A stretch of 32,232 nt of DNA from NCBI GenBank assembly GCA_035708085.1, contig DASSTE010000091.1:1-32232 (forward strand), read 5' to 3'. Source of the stretch: DASSBR01 sp035708085 (GTDB lineage: Bacteria; Pseudomonadota; Gammaproteobacteria; Natronospirales; DASSBR01). Shown here piece after piece: positions 22,142 to 30,277 of this stretch. Under the pieces are notes generated by a model that had not been told where the DNA came from, ran no database searches, and was given only the letters and a program-made list of their open reading frames with translations. Positions within the stretch are counted from its first letter, which is position 1, and each line of letters starts with the position of its first letter. Both the position numbers and the translations under genes were made by a program.

Positions 22142-23332
22142 TCAACCGATTACGGAAAGTTGTTTACCTACTTTCTCAAATGCTGCGATCGCCTTGTCCA
22201 AATGTACTCGTTCCAGTGCCGCCGACATCTGCGTGCGAATGCGCGCCGCGCCGCGCGGCACGACGGGGAACGAGAAGCCGATGACGTAAATGCCCTCGTC
22301 GAGCAGCTGGTCGGCCATCGTGCTCGCCAGCCTGGCATCGCCCAGCATGACCGGAATGATCGGATGTTCGCCGGGCACGAGGTCGAAGCCCAGCTTCGTC
22401 AGCCCATCGCGGAAATAGCGGCTGTTGTCGCGCAGCTTGTCGCGCAGTTGGCTGCCGGATTCCAGCATGTCGAGCACGTGCAGCGTGGTCGCCGCGATCG
22501 CCGGCATCAGCGTGTTCGAAAACAGGTACGGGCGCGAGCGCTGCCGCAGCCAGGCGACAATCTCCTTGCGCCCCGACGTGCAGCCGCCCGAGGCGCCGCC
22601 GAGCGCCTTGCCGAACGTCGTCGTAATGATATCGACGCGGCCCAGCACGTTGCGATACTCCGGGCTGCCGCGGCCATTCGCGCCGATAAAGCCGGTCGCG
22701 TGCGAATCGTCCACCATCACCAGCGCACCATAGCGGTCGGCCAGGTCGCAGATCGCGCCGAGATTGGCGATTACGCCGTCCATCGAGAACACGCCGTCGG
22801 TCGCGATCAGCTTGCGCCGGCAGCCGGAGGCCTCCTTGAGCCGGCTCTCCAGCTCGTTCATGTCGTTGTTCGCGTAACGGAAGCGCTGCGCCTTGCACAG
22901 CCGCACGCCGTCGATGATGCTCGCATGGTTCAGCGAATCGCTGATGATAGCGTCGTTCTCGTCCAGCAGCGTCTCGAACAGCCCGCCGTTGGCGTCGAAG
23001 CAGGACGAGTAGAGAATCGTGTCCTCGGTGCCGAGGAACTTGCTCAGGCGGGCTTCGAGTTCCTTGTGCACATCCTGCGTGCCGCAGATAAAGCGCACCG
23101 ACGACATCCCGAAGCCGTGCTCGTCGAGCGCCGCATGCGCCGCCTTGATCAGTTCCGGATGGCTCGCCAGTCCGAGGTAGTTGTTCGCGCAGAGGTTAAT
23201 GACTTCCTTGCCGGCCGTGGTCTCGATCGCCGCGCCCTGCGGCGTGGTAATGACCCGCTCCTCCTTGTACAGACCCTCATCCCTGAGCGATTGAAGCTGT
23301 TTTTCGAGTTGTTCGAGGAATGCGCTGTCCAC
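22142..23332 (-). CDS. kbl: 2-amino-3-ketobutyrate CoA ligase (glycine C-acetyltransferase)
   Basis: This PLP enzyme cleaves 2-amino-3-ketobutyrate with CoA into glycine and acetyl-CoA, completing threonine-to-glycine conversion with Tdh. It has 396 residues (E. coli 398). The PLP lysine is Lys242 in TTTFGKALGG. Other alpha-oxoamine-synthase signatures are LCANNYLGLASHP, SVRFICGTQDVH, DSLNHASIIDG and VMVDDSHATGF. The start is GTG at 23332 with a perfect AAGGAGG Shine-Dalgarno 6 nt upstream. That Shine-Dalgarno is mirrored by CCTCCTT a few bases further upstream. tdh follows after 80 nt. The 166-bp region upstream holds the promoter and otherwise no recognisable gene. Confidence 0.97.
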   Translation of the reverse strand: MDSAFLEQLEKQLQSLRDEGLYKEERVITTPQGAAIETTAGKEVINLCANNYLGLASHPELIKAAHAALDEHGFGMSSVRFICGTQDVHKELEARLSKFLGTEDTILYSSCFDANGGLFETLLDENDAIISDSLNHASIIDGVRLCKAQRFRYANNDMNELESRLKEASGCRRKLIATDGVFSMDGVIANLGAICDLADRYGALVMVDDSHATGFIGANGRGSPEYRNVLGRVDIITTTFGKALGGASGGCTSGRKEIVAWLRQRSRPYLFSNTLMPAIAATTLHVLDMLESGSQLRDKLRDNSRYFRDGLTKLGFDLVPGEHPIIPVMLGDARLASTMADQLLDEGIYVIGFSFPVVPRGAARIRTQMSAALERVHLDKAIAAFEKVGKQLSVIG

Positions 23333-23338
23333 GGCGGG

Positions 23339-23369
23339 CCTCCTTGGGGGAAAGGAGGTGATTATAACA
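23339..23369 (-). promoter_or_regulatory. kbl promoter -10 and palindrome covering its ribosome binding site
   Basis: On the minus strand TGTTATAAT (23361-23369) is an extended -10 box. Just downstream, CCTCCTT (minus-strand sequence of 23352-23358) and AAGGAGG (23339-23345) form a perfect 7-bp inverted repeat with a 6-nt loop; the second arm is the kbl Shine-Dalgarno. If transcription starts near 23354 the first arm is only partly transcribed, so the palindrome may act as a DNA operator rather than an RNA switch. Confidence 0.45.
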
Positions 23370-23498
23370 GCCGGCGACGCCTGACTTCGCGGCTTGATGC
23401 TGAACTGGTACGTGTAATGGCGGGACAGGGGACGGCCTTTCGCCTACGCAAGTGGGCGGGACCAAGAGCTGGACATTACGACGAGGCTAACAGTGGTT

Positions 23499-24245
23499 TC
23501 AGTCATCGAGGTCCGAGTATGAGAGATGCTTGAACGAGACTTTGCTGGGTTCGAGAAGCTGTACGGTTCCCCTCATGAACATGTATGCGAAGCCGGCTTG
23601 GGACGGTACCGGTTCGGCATTGAGACACTGTGGCGCGAATACCGATTTTTCGAGCGCTTTCCTGGCCGTATTTATGTACGCCTTGGTGACCGGCCCTTTG
23701 GGAACATTAAAAAAAGATTTATCTTTCATCAACACGATATTATCTGCATGTCCATCTTTGCGGACTGTAAATCGAAACGCTACTAACCCAAGTGCATCGG
23801 TAAAACGTCGAGAGGTCCACTTCGGGTACTTTGGCTTTGCCGGAGCGAGTGGAATCGCGTCGTGAGGATCCCGACCATTGGAATCGGAAGGGTCGAAATG
23901 ATAGGTATACCGAAATCGGGAAGGCACGGCGGTTCCATTTACGATGCGTGGTTTGAAGCTGGATAGCTTCACTGCTCCTCGGACACTCTGATCGAAGACA
24001 CCCGCAGGTTTTGACTTTGTCACAGTGACGTTATCAGCTCGACCGTCGGTCCCGATGGTAAATTCCACTGTGACCAACCCTGTGAGACACCGGAGGCGGG
24101 CTTTTGCCGGGAAAGCAGGGCGTACGAGGTGAATAATTTCCGCTTCGGACGTGACTTTGGCGGAGCTGTGCTGAGCGGCGATCACGGGCGTGCCGGCGCA
24201 ACCACTAATCATACCTATGACTGCCCCCACGATTGCTTTTTTCAT
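23499..24245 (-). CDS. Lipoprotein with two TonB C-terminal-like domains
   Basis: This 248-residue protein begins MKKAIVGAVIGMISGC, a lipoprotein signal with Cys16 as the lipidated residue. Two TonB-C-like repeats follow, about 36-117 and 131-225. The first is canonical (VRPAFPAKARLRCLTG, VTVEFTIGTDGRADNVTV, AGVFDQSVRGAVKLSSFKP). The second is diverged and carries an insertion. TonB-C domains usually occur once, on a proline-rich inner-membrane anchor, and contact the TonB box of outer-membrane receptors; a lipid-anchored multi-domain version without a transmembrane energy-coupling helix cannot be a standard TonB. The start ATG 24245 has AGGGG upstream; the frame is open to 24305. It is the downstream paralogue of the three-repeat gene. 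Confidence 0.78.
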   Translation of the reverse strand: MKKAIVGAVIGMISGCAGTPVIAAQHSSAKVTSEAEIIHLVRPAFPAKARLRCLTGLVTVEFTIGTDGRADNVTVTKSKPAGVFDQSVRGAVKLSSFKPRIVNGTAVPSRFRYTYHFDPSDSNGRDPHDAIPLAPAKPKYPKWTSRRFTDALGLVAFRFTVRKDGHADNIVLMKDKSFFNVPKGPVTKAYINTARKALEKSVFAPQCLNAEPVPSQAGFAYMFMRGTVQLLEPSKVSFKHLSYSDLDD

Positions 24246-24298
24246 CGCCGCCCCTGTTGTTGCCTGGTTCCGAACTGGCCAAAACTGGATGGAACTGG

Positions 24299-24326
24299 AG
24301 CGCAAAAAGGAGTTGCGCCATTGCCC
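24299..24326. repeat. Direct-repeat copy of the Nudix gene start region
   Basis: These 28 bases match 25568-25595 at 25 positions, in the same orientation. The partner copy contains the ribosome binding site and ATG of the Nudix gene; here the ATG is changed to ATT. It lies between the two TonB-C lipoprotein genes and appears to mark the edge of a tandem duplication. Confidence 0.75.
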
Positions 24327-24329
24327 ACC

Positions 24330-25529
24330 TTACGCATGTGGCTTGATGTGAAATTCGTATGTGTGGCGAGCTTTAGACGACACCGGTTTCCCATCCACTC
24401 GTTTTACTTTGAACTTGGTGCGCAGCAACGCTTTCGTAGCCGCTTTGTCGAAAACTCCCGCCGGCTCCGAATCAACGATGACCGCGTTGTGCGTATAGCC
24501 TTGCGTGTCGACGGTAAAGAAGAGGGTCACGCGAGCTGTAACATGATTCAGAATGTCCACTGCCGGATAAGCTGGGGGGGCCGACGCCAGACTTTTCGGA
24601 ATGGTGAATGCTTTTTTTCCGCCGGGGTTGCCAGGCAATTCGAAGTTGTATTGATACGTACCGCGGGAGGCGACGGGGCTACCGTTGACAACCCTTGGGC
24701 TGAACGTGGATTCTGTTATCGCTCTTAAAGCTGAGAATTCGAACACACCTGCCGGGTGTGAATAGACAACTTTTGCATCGCATGTAGTGCCGTCGGGCTC
24801 TACAGTAAAGCTTACTAATACCACTCCCTCGGTCTTTGCATAAGCGGCAGTAATTGGATACTTCGGCTTGATTGGCGCCACCGGCACAGCCTTTTGCACT
24901 CTTCGCGATGAGTCCGATTTTCCTTCCGCGCCTGATGTAGAAATCTTTGACTTGCAAGGAGGTGGTATGTCGTGCAAGGACACCATTTCTTGCTGAAGTT
25001 CTTGACTGGAACGGGTTGTGTTCCGGTTGCTGTTAGAGTCAACGCACGCATCCGGCCGCGACTGAGCATGCTGGCGGTCATCATTATCAGGCAGACAAAA
25101 CGTATATTTGTACGTCGCCCGAGACGGGACCGGCTTGCCGTTGACGATTTTCGGTTTGAACTTCGACCGCGCCAGCGCTTGAATCGCCGCGTGATCGAAA
25201 AGGCCGGCCGGCCTGGAATTCAGCACCCTGGCGTTGCAGGTTCGGCCGTCTTTGCGGATCGTGAATTCCAGAGTCACGTAACCCTCAATGCCGTGAAATA
25301 GAGCGGAGGCGGGGTATTGGGGCGCTATAGGGACGCTCGGCATGGCTTCCCCTGCTGTTCCACTCGCCGAGCTTGTTGATGGCCCCGGTAAACACGGCTG
25401 TCCCTCGCTGGCAACCGCTGCGTTGAGAGGGGCGGGATGAGGGCTTGAAGCGCAGCCTGCCAGGATAAGAACAGTTGCTGCCGCGGCCAGACAACTCAGA
25501 GTAACTCCGGAAAAATTGCGCTTGTTCAC
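24330..25529 (-). CDS. Lipoprotein with three TonB C-terminal-like domains
   Basis: From GTG 25529 (AAAGGGGGG just upstream) the product has 399 residues. It has a lipoprotein signal with lipobox LAGC (Cys26) and a Ser/Ala/Pro-rich linker, then three TonB-C-like repeats at about 67-146, 217-299 and 309-396. Each has the pattern YP...A...G.V.L.FT....G......V..S.PAG.FD..A..A...S.F.P..VNG.PV.S...Y.Y.F. A Ser/Gln/Asn-rich linker with a Cys (150-210) separates repeats one and two. ATG 25559 is an alternative start that would add 10 residues. The role is unknown: periplasmic binding or scaffolding is more likely than classic TonB energy transduction. The two lipoprotein genes are noticeably less GC-rich than their neighbours. 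Confidence 0.78.
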   Translation of the reverse strand: MNKRNFSGVTLSCLAAAATVLILAGCASSPHPAPLNAAVASEGQPCLPGPSTSSASGTAGEAMPSVPIAPQYPASALFHGIEGYVTLEFTIRKDGRTCNARVLNSRPAGLFDHAAIQALARSKFKPKIVNGKPVPSRATYKYTFCLPDNDDRQHAQSRPDACVDSNSNRNTTRSSQELQQEMVSLHDIPPPCKSKISTSGAEGKSDSSRRVQKAVPVAPIKPKYPITAAYAKTEGVVLVSFTVEPDGTTCDAKVVYSHPAGVFEFSALRAITESTFSPRVVNGSPVASRGTYQYNFELPGNPGGKKAFTIPKSLASAPPAYPAVDILNHVTARVTLFFTVDTQGYTHNAVIVDSEPAGVFDKAATKALLRTKFKVKRVDGKPVSSKARHTYEFHIKPHA

Positions 25530-25567
25530 GTTCCCCCCTTTGTTGTGACAGAATCGCATTTAACTAT

Positions 25568-25595
25568 AGCGCAAAACGGAGTTGCACCATGGCCC
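25568..25595. repeat. Direct-repeat partner overlapping the Nudix start codon
   Basis: This is the second copy of the 28-bp direct repeat (25 of 28 identical to 24299-24326), containing the ribosome binding site region (ACGGAG) and the Nudix ATG at 25589. The intact start codon makes this the likely original copy. Confidence 0.75.
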
Positions 25596-26023
25596 GCCCC
25601 GAAACCCCACTCGTTGCCGCCGATGTCGTCATTCGGCTCGAGGATCGTCCCGATACGCCGATTGTTTTGATCGAGCGGCACAATCCGCCTTATGGCTGGG
25701 CTTTGCCGGGCGGGTTTGTCGAATTGGACGAGACCGTCTCGGCGGCGGCAGTGCGTGAGGCGCAGGAGGAGACGGGCCTCCAGGTCGAACTCAAGGCCTT
25801 GATCGGTTGCTATTCGGCGCCGGGGCGCGATCCGCGCGGGCCTACGATCAGCGTGGTGTTTGCGGCGACCGCTACCGGCGAGCCCGAGGCCGGCGACGAC
25901 GCCAAGGACTGGCAGCCGGTTGACCCCGCGAATCCGCCCGAGCTGGCGTTCGATCATGCGCTGATCCTGGCCGACTATTGCGACTGGCTGAGCGACGAGA
26001 GCTATCGCGCGCGGGTCCGGTAA
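25589..26023 (+). CDS. Nudix hydrolase
   Basis: This 144-residue protein has a perfect Nudix box. Gly42, Glu48, Arg56-Glu57, Glu60-Glu61 and Gly63 (GFVELDE ... REAQEETGL) fit the Gx5Ex7REUxEExGU signature that binds Mg2+ and cleaves nucleoside diphosphate-linked substrates. WALPGGFVELDE, together with the later SAPGRDPRG segment, is reminiscent of ADP-ribose pyrophosphatase-like Nudix enzymes, though substrate cannot be set from sequence. ATG 25589 has ACGGAG upstream. It is divergent from the TonB-C lipoprotein gene (59-bp gap), and its start region is duplicated at 24299-24326. The arn operon begins 99 nt downstream with its own -10 box. Confidence 0.9.
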   Translation: MARPETPLVAADVVIRLEDRPDTPIVLIERHNPPYGWALPGGFVELDETVSAAAVREAQEETGLQVELKALIGCYSAPGRDPRGPTISVVFAATATGEPEAGDDAKDWQPVDPANPPELAFDHALILADYCDWLSDESYRARVR

Positions 26024-26085
26024 CCCCCGGGGCCGGATGACAGGACGGTAATGTCGGCGCGGCTGCTGAATTCGGCCGCAATCCG

Positions 26086-26091
26086 TATAAT
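26086..26091 (+). promoter_or_regulatory. Possible -10 box of the arn operon
   Basis: A perfect TATAAT lies 31 nt before the arnT ATG (26123), with a GGGGA ribosome binding site in between (26111-26115). No convincing -35 and no recognisable PmrA/PhoP box were seen, as would fit an activator-dependent promoter or a different regulator. Confidence 0.4.
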
Positions 26092-26122
26092 CTGCGCCTG
26101 AATCGGATCCGGGGACTTTTTC

Positions 26123-27787
26123 ATGCAGAATTCGGCGTGGCGGACAGCCTTTTTGTGCCTGTTCGTGGCCATCGTCTGGTTCGGCAATCTGCAGTATCGG
26201 GACCTGTTCCAGACCGACGAGGGCCGCTACGCCGAGATCCCCCGCGAGATGGTCGCAACGGGCGACTGGATCACCCCGCACCTCGACGGCTTCAAGTATT
26301 TCGAGAAGCCGGCGCTGCATTACTGGATCACCGCGACGATTTACGAGCTTGCCGGCCAGCACAACTGGACCGCGCGGCTGTGGATCGCGCTGGCCGGTTT
26401 CCTCGGCCTGGGGATGACCTGGATTGCCGGCGCGAAGTTGTTCGACGAGCGTACCGGCCGCTACGGCGCGCTGATGCTCGCCGGCAGTTTCTATTACATC
26501 TTCATGGGGCATTTCAACACGCTCGACATGGGGCTCGCGTTTTTCATGTGCGCGAGCCTGTTCGCGTTCCTGATTGCCCAGAATCGCCCCGACGACAAGG
26601 CGCATTTGCTGCGCTGGATGCTGGCAGCCTGGGCGGCCGCGGCGCTGGCGCTGCTGACGAAAGGGCTGGTGGCGCTCGCGATCCCCGGTGTCACGTTCGT
26701 GCTCTACTCGATTACCCGGCGCGATCTCGCGATCTGGAAGCGATTGTGCATTTTGCCGGGGCTGGCGCTGTTCGTGGCGATCTCGGCGCCATGGTTCGTC
26801 GTCGTTTCGCTGCGCAATCACGATTTCTTTCATTTCTTTTTCGTCGTCCAGCATTTCGAGCGCTACCTGACGCCGATCGCGCATCGCACCGGCCCCTGGT
26901 ACTACTTTATTCCGGTGCTGATACTCGGCACGCTGCCGTGGCTGTGGCAGGGCGGGGCGGCGCTGGTGCGAAGCGCGGTGTCGGTGACCCGCTCCGATAA
27001 TAAGCGCTTCGATCCGGTCTGGTTCCTGTGGCTTTGGGTCGTGGTGATCTTTCTGTTTTTCTCCGCGTCGGACTCGAAGCTCGCGAGCTATATCCTGCCG
27101 CTGATGCCGGCGTTTGCGCTGCTGATCGGCCGCGAACTGGCGCGTCATGAGCGCAAAAGCCTGGTGAGCGCGGCGGCGATCACCCTTGCGCTGGGCGCCG
27201 CCTGCCTGATCTATGCCATCCGGTATCTGCCGCATTTGCACAGCGATACCGTACCGGCGACGCTGTACGCGGGAATGGTGCCTTGGGCGATCGGCGCCGC
27301 GATCGTACTGATCGTGGCTGGCGCGGTGGGATTCGGACTGATTCGTCGGCGCCCTGCCGCGGCAATTACCCTGATTGCGCTCGGCTGGCTGGTCTCGGTG
27401 CAGGTGCTGACCAGCGGCGGCCAGGCGCTGTCGCCGGTATATTCGACCCGTTATCTCGTCGCGCAACTGGACGGCATCGACACCCGCGGGGCGCCGTTCT
27501 ACAGCGTCAAGCAATACGAGCAATCGCTGCCGTTTTATCTCAAGCGGACGGTGATTCCGGTGGACTACCAGGGCGAGCTGGCGTTCGGCATCCAGCGGCG
27601 CCAGAATCCCGGGCGCTACATCGCCGACATGGCGACCTTCGAACAGCGTTGGCGGGCAGATTCCCGCGCATTCGCGATTATGTCGCGCGACGATTATCAT
27701 GCGCTGCGGCAGACCGGACTCCTCATGCGGGTGATAGCCCGCGATCCGCAGCATGTAATAGTAGCGAAAGCAAGCAGGCCCAGATGA
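26123..27787 (+). CDS. arnT: ArnT-like lipid A glycosyltransferase
   Basis: This polytopic inner-membrane GT-C glycosyltransferase has 554 residues (E. coli ArnT 550). It is expected to transfer 4-amino-4-deoxy-L-arabinose (L-Ara4N) from undecaprenyl phosphate to lipid A phosphates on the periplasmic face, lowering negative charge and polymyxin binding. The first periplasmic loop carries the conserved acidic pair Asp32-Glu33 in FQTDEGRYAEIPREM, followed by GDWITPHLDG and FEKPALHYW, all family hallmarks. About a dozen hydrophobic segments follow, then a C-terminal soluble part. The start is supported by GGGGA 7 nt upstream. Its TGA overlaps the next ATG by 4 nt. PMT-family relatives with other substrates are possible, but the following arnB, arnC and arnA genes settle the call. 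Confidence 0.93.
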   Translation: MQNSAWRTAFLCLFVAIVWFGNLQYRDLFQTDEGRYAEIPREMVATGDWITPHLDGFKYFEKPALHYWITATIYELAGQHNWTARLWIALAGFLGLGMTWIAGAKLFDERTGRYGALMLAGSFYYIFMGHFNTLDMGLAFFMCASLFAFLIAQNRPDDKAHLLRWMLAAWAAAALALLTKGLVALAIPGVTFVLYSITRRDLAIWKRLCILPGLALFVAISAPWFVVVSLRNHDFFHFFFVVQHFERYLTPIAHRTGPWYYFIPVLILGTLPWLWQGGAALVRSAVSVTRSDNKRFDPVWFLWLWVVVIFLFFSASDSKLASYILPLMPAFALLIGRELARHERKSLVSAAAITLALGAACLIYAIRYLPHLHSDTVPATLYAGMVPWAIGAAIVLIVAGAVGFGLIRRRPAAAITLIALGWLVSVQVLTSGGQALSPVYSTRYLVAQLDGIDTRGAPFYSVKQYEQSLPFYLKRTVIPVDYQGELAFGIQRRQNPGRYIADMATFEQRWRADSRAFAIMSRDDYHALRQTGLLMRVIARDPQHVIVAKASRPR

Positions 27788-28155
27788 CGATAACGGCTTT
27801 CCTGTTGATTCTGGCCGGCGTTCTGCTGAACGCGTTCGCGCAGTTTCTGCTCAAGGCCGGCGTCAACCGGATGGGCGCGATCGGGCTCGACTGGCATGCG
27901 CTTGCGGCGGCCGGCTGGCGGCTTGCTTCGGAACCCTACATCTACGGCGGCCTTGGCTGTTACGTCATCAGCGTCGTCGTCTGGATTCTCGCGCTGTCGC
28001 GGGTTCCGGTCAGCATGGCCTACCCAATGCTGTCGATCGGCTACGTCGTGACCGCCGTCGCCGCCTGGGCGTTCCTCGGCGAAACTGTGACACCGCTTCG
28101 CCTCGTGGGAATCGGTATCATAATTGTTGGTGTGTTCATCGTGGCGAGGAGCTGA
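27784..28155 (+). CDS. Small SMR-type membrane protein, ArnE/ArnF-like flippase subunit
   Basis: This 123-residue protein has four predicted transmembrane helices of the small-multidrug-resistance/EamA-like fold (MTITAFLLILAGVLLNAFAQ, then VSMAYPMLSIGYVVTAVAAW and GIGIIIVGVFIVARS). In E. coli ArnE and ArnF, two such proteins, flip undecaprenyl-phosphate-L-Ara4N across the inner membrane. Only one is seen here, so it would act as a homodimer or with a partner outside the window. The start overlaps arnT (ATGA, 27784-27787) and the stop overlaps arnB by one base (28155), so all three should be translated together. The alternative, a drug/metabolite SMR pump, is disfavoured by context. Confidence 0.85.
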   Translation: MTITAFLLILAGVLLNAFAQFLLKAGVNRMGAIGLDWHALAAAGWRLASEPYIYGGLGCYVISVVVWILALSRVPVSMAYPMLSIGYVVTAVAAWAFLGETVTPLRLVGIGIIIVGVFIVARS

Positions 28156-29279
28156 TGGCCGATTACTTGCCTTTTACGCGCCCGACGCTCGATCAGGAAA
28201 CGATCGACGGCGTGGTCGAAGTGCTGAAATCCGGCTGGATCACGACCGGCCCCCAAGTCGAGCGGTTTGAAGTCGCGCTGGCCGACTATGTCGGCGGCGA
28301 CCGCCAGGTGCGCGCGCTGACGTCGGCAACCGGTGCGCTCGAACTCGCGCTCGTGCTGGCGGGCGTGGGTCCCGGCGACGAGGTGATCGTGCCGGCGATG
28401 ACGTTCGCGGCGAGCGCCAACGTGGTGGTGCGGGTCGGCGCGAAGCCTGTATTCGTCGATGTCGATCTGGATACGCGCAATTTGCTGCTCGATGCGGTTG
28501 AGACGGTGATCACACCGAAAACGCGCGCGATCATGCCGGTGCATTTCGCGGGCCTGCCGGTGGACCTCGACCGCATTTACGCGCTGGCGGAGAAGCACGA
28601 TCTGCGCGTCATCGAGGACGCCGCGCACGCGATCGGAAGCAGCTACAACGGCAAGCGAATCGGATCGTTTGGCGACCTGGTCTGCTTCAGCTTCCACGCC
28701 AACAAGAACATGACGACGATCGAGGGCGCGGCTGTCTCGGTCGCCGACGCCGACGCCGCGCGCCAGCTCGAACTGCTGCGCTTTCACGGCATCACCAAGC
28801 TGGCCGACGGCGGCATGGATGTGTCGGTCGCCGCCGGCAAGCACAACATGACCGATGTATCCGCGCGTATCGGTCTGTCGCAGCTCGCGCGCCTCGACGA
28901 GTTCAACGGCAAGCGTCGCGCGCTGGTCAAACGTTACTTCGACAACCTTGGCAATGGTTCGCCGGTGCGACTGCCGGCGGAGGGCGATGACGGCCACAGC
29001 TGGCACATGTTTGCGCCGCTGGTGCCGTTCGACCGGATCGGGCTCGACTTCGCCGGCCTGCGCGACAAGATGCATGCGCAGGGCATCGGCATCGGCCGCC
29101 ACTATCCGGCCGTGCCGCTGTTCAGCCTGTATCGCGATATGGGCTATCGCAAAGGGCAGTTCCCGAACGCGGAGCGCATCGGCCGCGAGACTGTCACGCT
29201 GCCGCTGTTTCCGGCGATGCAGGTGGCGGACGTCGACCGCGTCTGCGACGCGCTGCGCGACATCCTTGGCGCAGGCTGA
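28155..29279 (+). CDS. arnB: UDP-L-Ara4O C-4'' aminotransferase
   Basis: This PLP-dependent DegT/DnrJ-family enzyme has 374 residues (E. coli ArnB 379-385). It transfers an amino group from glutamate to UDP-4-keto-pentose, giving UDP-L-Ara4N. The PLP lysine is Lys184 in SFHANKNMTTIEGA. Other family segments are SGWITTGPQVERFE, SATGALELAL, VPAMTFAASANVV, IEDAAHAIGSSY and MTDVSARIGLSQL. It starts with the last base of the SMR gene stop (TGATG) and ends in a TGATG junction with arnC, indicating tight translational coupling. Related sugar aminotransferases share the fold, but the neighbouring genes strongly support the L-Ara4N role. Confidence 0.94.
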   Translation: MADYLPFTRPTLDQETIDGVVEVLKSGWITTGPQVERFEVALADYVGGDRQVRALTSATGALELALVLAGVGPGDEVIVPAMTFAASANVVVRVGAKPVFVDVDLDTRNLLLDAVETVITPKTRAIMPVHFAGLPVDLDRIYALAEKHDLRVIEDAAHAIGSSYNGKRIGSFGDLVCFSFHANKNMTTIEGAAVSVADADAARQLELLRFHGITKLADGGMDVSVAAGKHNMTDVSARIGLSQLARLDEFNGKRRALVKRYFDNLGNGSPVRLPAEGDDGHSWHMFAPLVPFDRIGLDFAGLRDKMHAQGIGIGRHYPAVPLFSLYRDMGYRKGQFPNAERIGRETVTLPLFPAMQVADVDRVCDALRDILGAG

Positions 29280-30277
29280 TGGTCGTCCACGCGGACATTG
29301 CCCCTGGCCGCCGCGCCACCGACCGTGCCGAGTCGGCGGTCGAACTGTCGGTCGTCATTCCCATTTACAACGAAGAGGCCGGTCTCGCGGCGCTGTTCGA
29401 TCGGCTGTACCCGGCGCTCGATGCGCTCGGCCGCAGCTACGAATGCATCCTCGTCGATGACGGCAGCGCGGACAATTCGGCGGCCTTGCTGCGCCGGCAA
29501 TTCGAGGCGCGCCCGCGCGAGACGCGCATCATTTATCTGCAGGCCAATTTCGGCCAGCACGCCGCGATTATGGCCGGCTTCAAGTATGCGCGCGGCGCCA
29601 AGGTGGTGACGCTCGACGCCGATCTGCAAAACCCGCCGGAGGAAATCGGCAAGCTGCTCGCCAGCATGGACGCGGGCTACGACTACGTCGGCACGATCCG
29701 CCGCAGCCGCCACGATAGCGCCTGGCGGCGCGGAGCGTCGAAGCTGATGAACCGCATCCGCCACCGCATCACCAGGGTGCGCATGACCGACCAGGGCTGC
29801 ATGCTGCGCGGCTACGGCCGGGGCGTCGTCGACGCGATCAACAACACGCGCGAAATCAACACGTTCATTCCGGCGCTCGCCTATTTATACGCGGCGAATC
29901 CTGTCGAGATCGAGGTCGAGCATAGTGAACGCGAGGCCGGCGAGTCGAAGTATTCGCTGTACCGGCTGATCCGGCTCAACTTCGATCTGGTGACGGGGTT
30001 TTCGGTTGCCCCGCTGCAGATATTTTCATTTCTCGGCGTGATAATTTCGCTGGCGTCGCTGGCGCTGTTTGTCTGGCTGATGGTCGACCGCATCCTGCAC
30101 GGTCCCGACGTCGGCGGCGTGTTCACGCTGTTCGCCATCGCGTTCTTCTTTATCGGCATCCTGCTGTTCGGCATCGGGATGCTCGGCGAGTACATCGGCC
30201 GCATTTACCAGGAAGTGCAGCAGCGGCCGCGTTACCTGATCAGAGGCATACTCGAAGAGCGGGACGACGCTAAATGA
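29279..30277 (+). CDS. arnC: Undecaprenyl-phosphate 4-deoxy-4-formamido-L-arabinose transferase
   Basis: This GT2 glycosyltransferase has 332 residues (E. coli ArnC 322). It moves 4-formamido-L-arabinose from UDP to undecaprenyl phosphate at the cytoplasmic face. The GT-A nucleotide site is visible as VVIPIYNEE (25-33), VDDGSADNS (59-67) and TLDADLQNPPEE (111-122). The C-terminal half has MTDQGCMLRGYGR, HSEREAGESKYSLYRL and two transmembrane segments (about 240-262 and 270-296) that anchor it to the inner membrane. An N-terminal extension of about 20 polar residues precedes the first strand. It overlaps arnB by one base and the next gene by four (ATGA, 30274-30277). Confidence 0.94.
   Translation: MVVHADIAPGRRATDRAESAVELSVVIPIYNEEAGLAALFDRLYPALDALGRSYECILVDDGSADNSAALLRRQFEARPRETRIIYLQANFGQHAAIMAGFKYARGAKVVTLDADLQNPPEEIGKLLASMDAGYDYVGTIRRSRHDSAWRRGASKLMNRIRHRITRVRMTDQGCMLRGYGRGVVDAINNTREINTFIPALAYLYAANPVEIEVEHSEREAGESKYSLYRLIRLNFDLVTGFSVAPLQIFSFLGVIISLASLALFVWLMVDRILHGPDVGGVFTLFAIAFFFIGILLFGIGMLGEYIGRIYQEVQQRPRYLIRGILEERDDAK

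Noticed and set aside
22062..22145. N-terminal extension of tdh from ATG 22145, overlapping kbl
   Set aside because: It is translated from the same repeat family; starting at 22061 gives exactly the E. coli length and has AAAGG upstream.
25526..27754. 742-codon minus-strand frame opposite the Nudix and arnT genes
   Set aside because: Composition is Arg/Gln/His-rich shadow sequence with no family resemblance; the plus-strand genes are secure.
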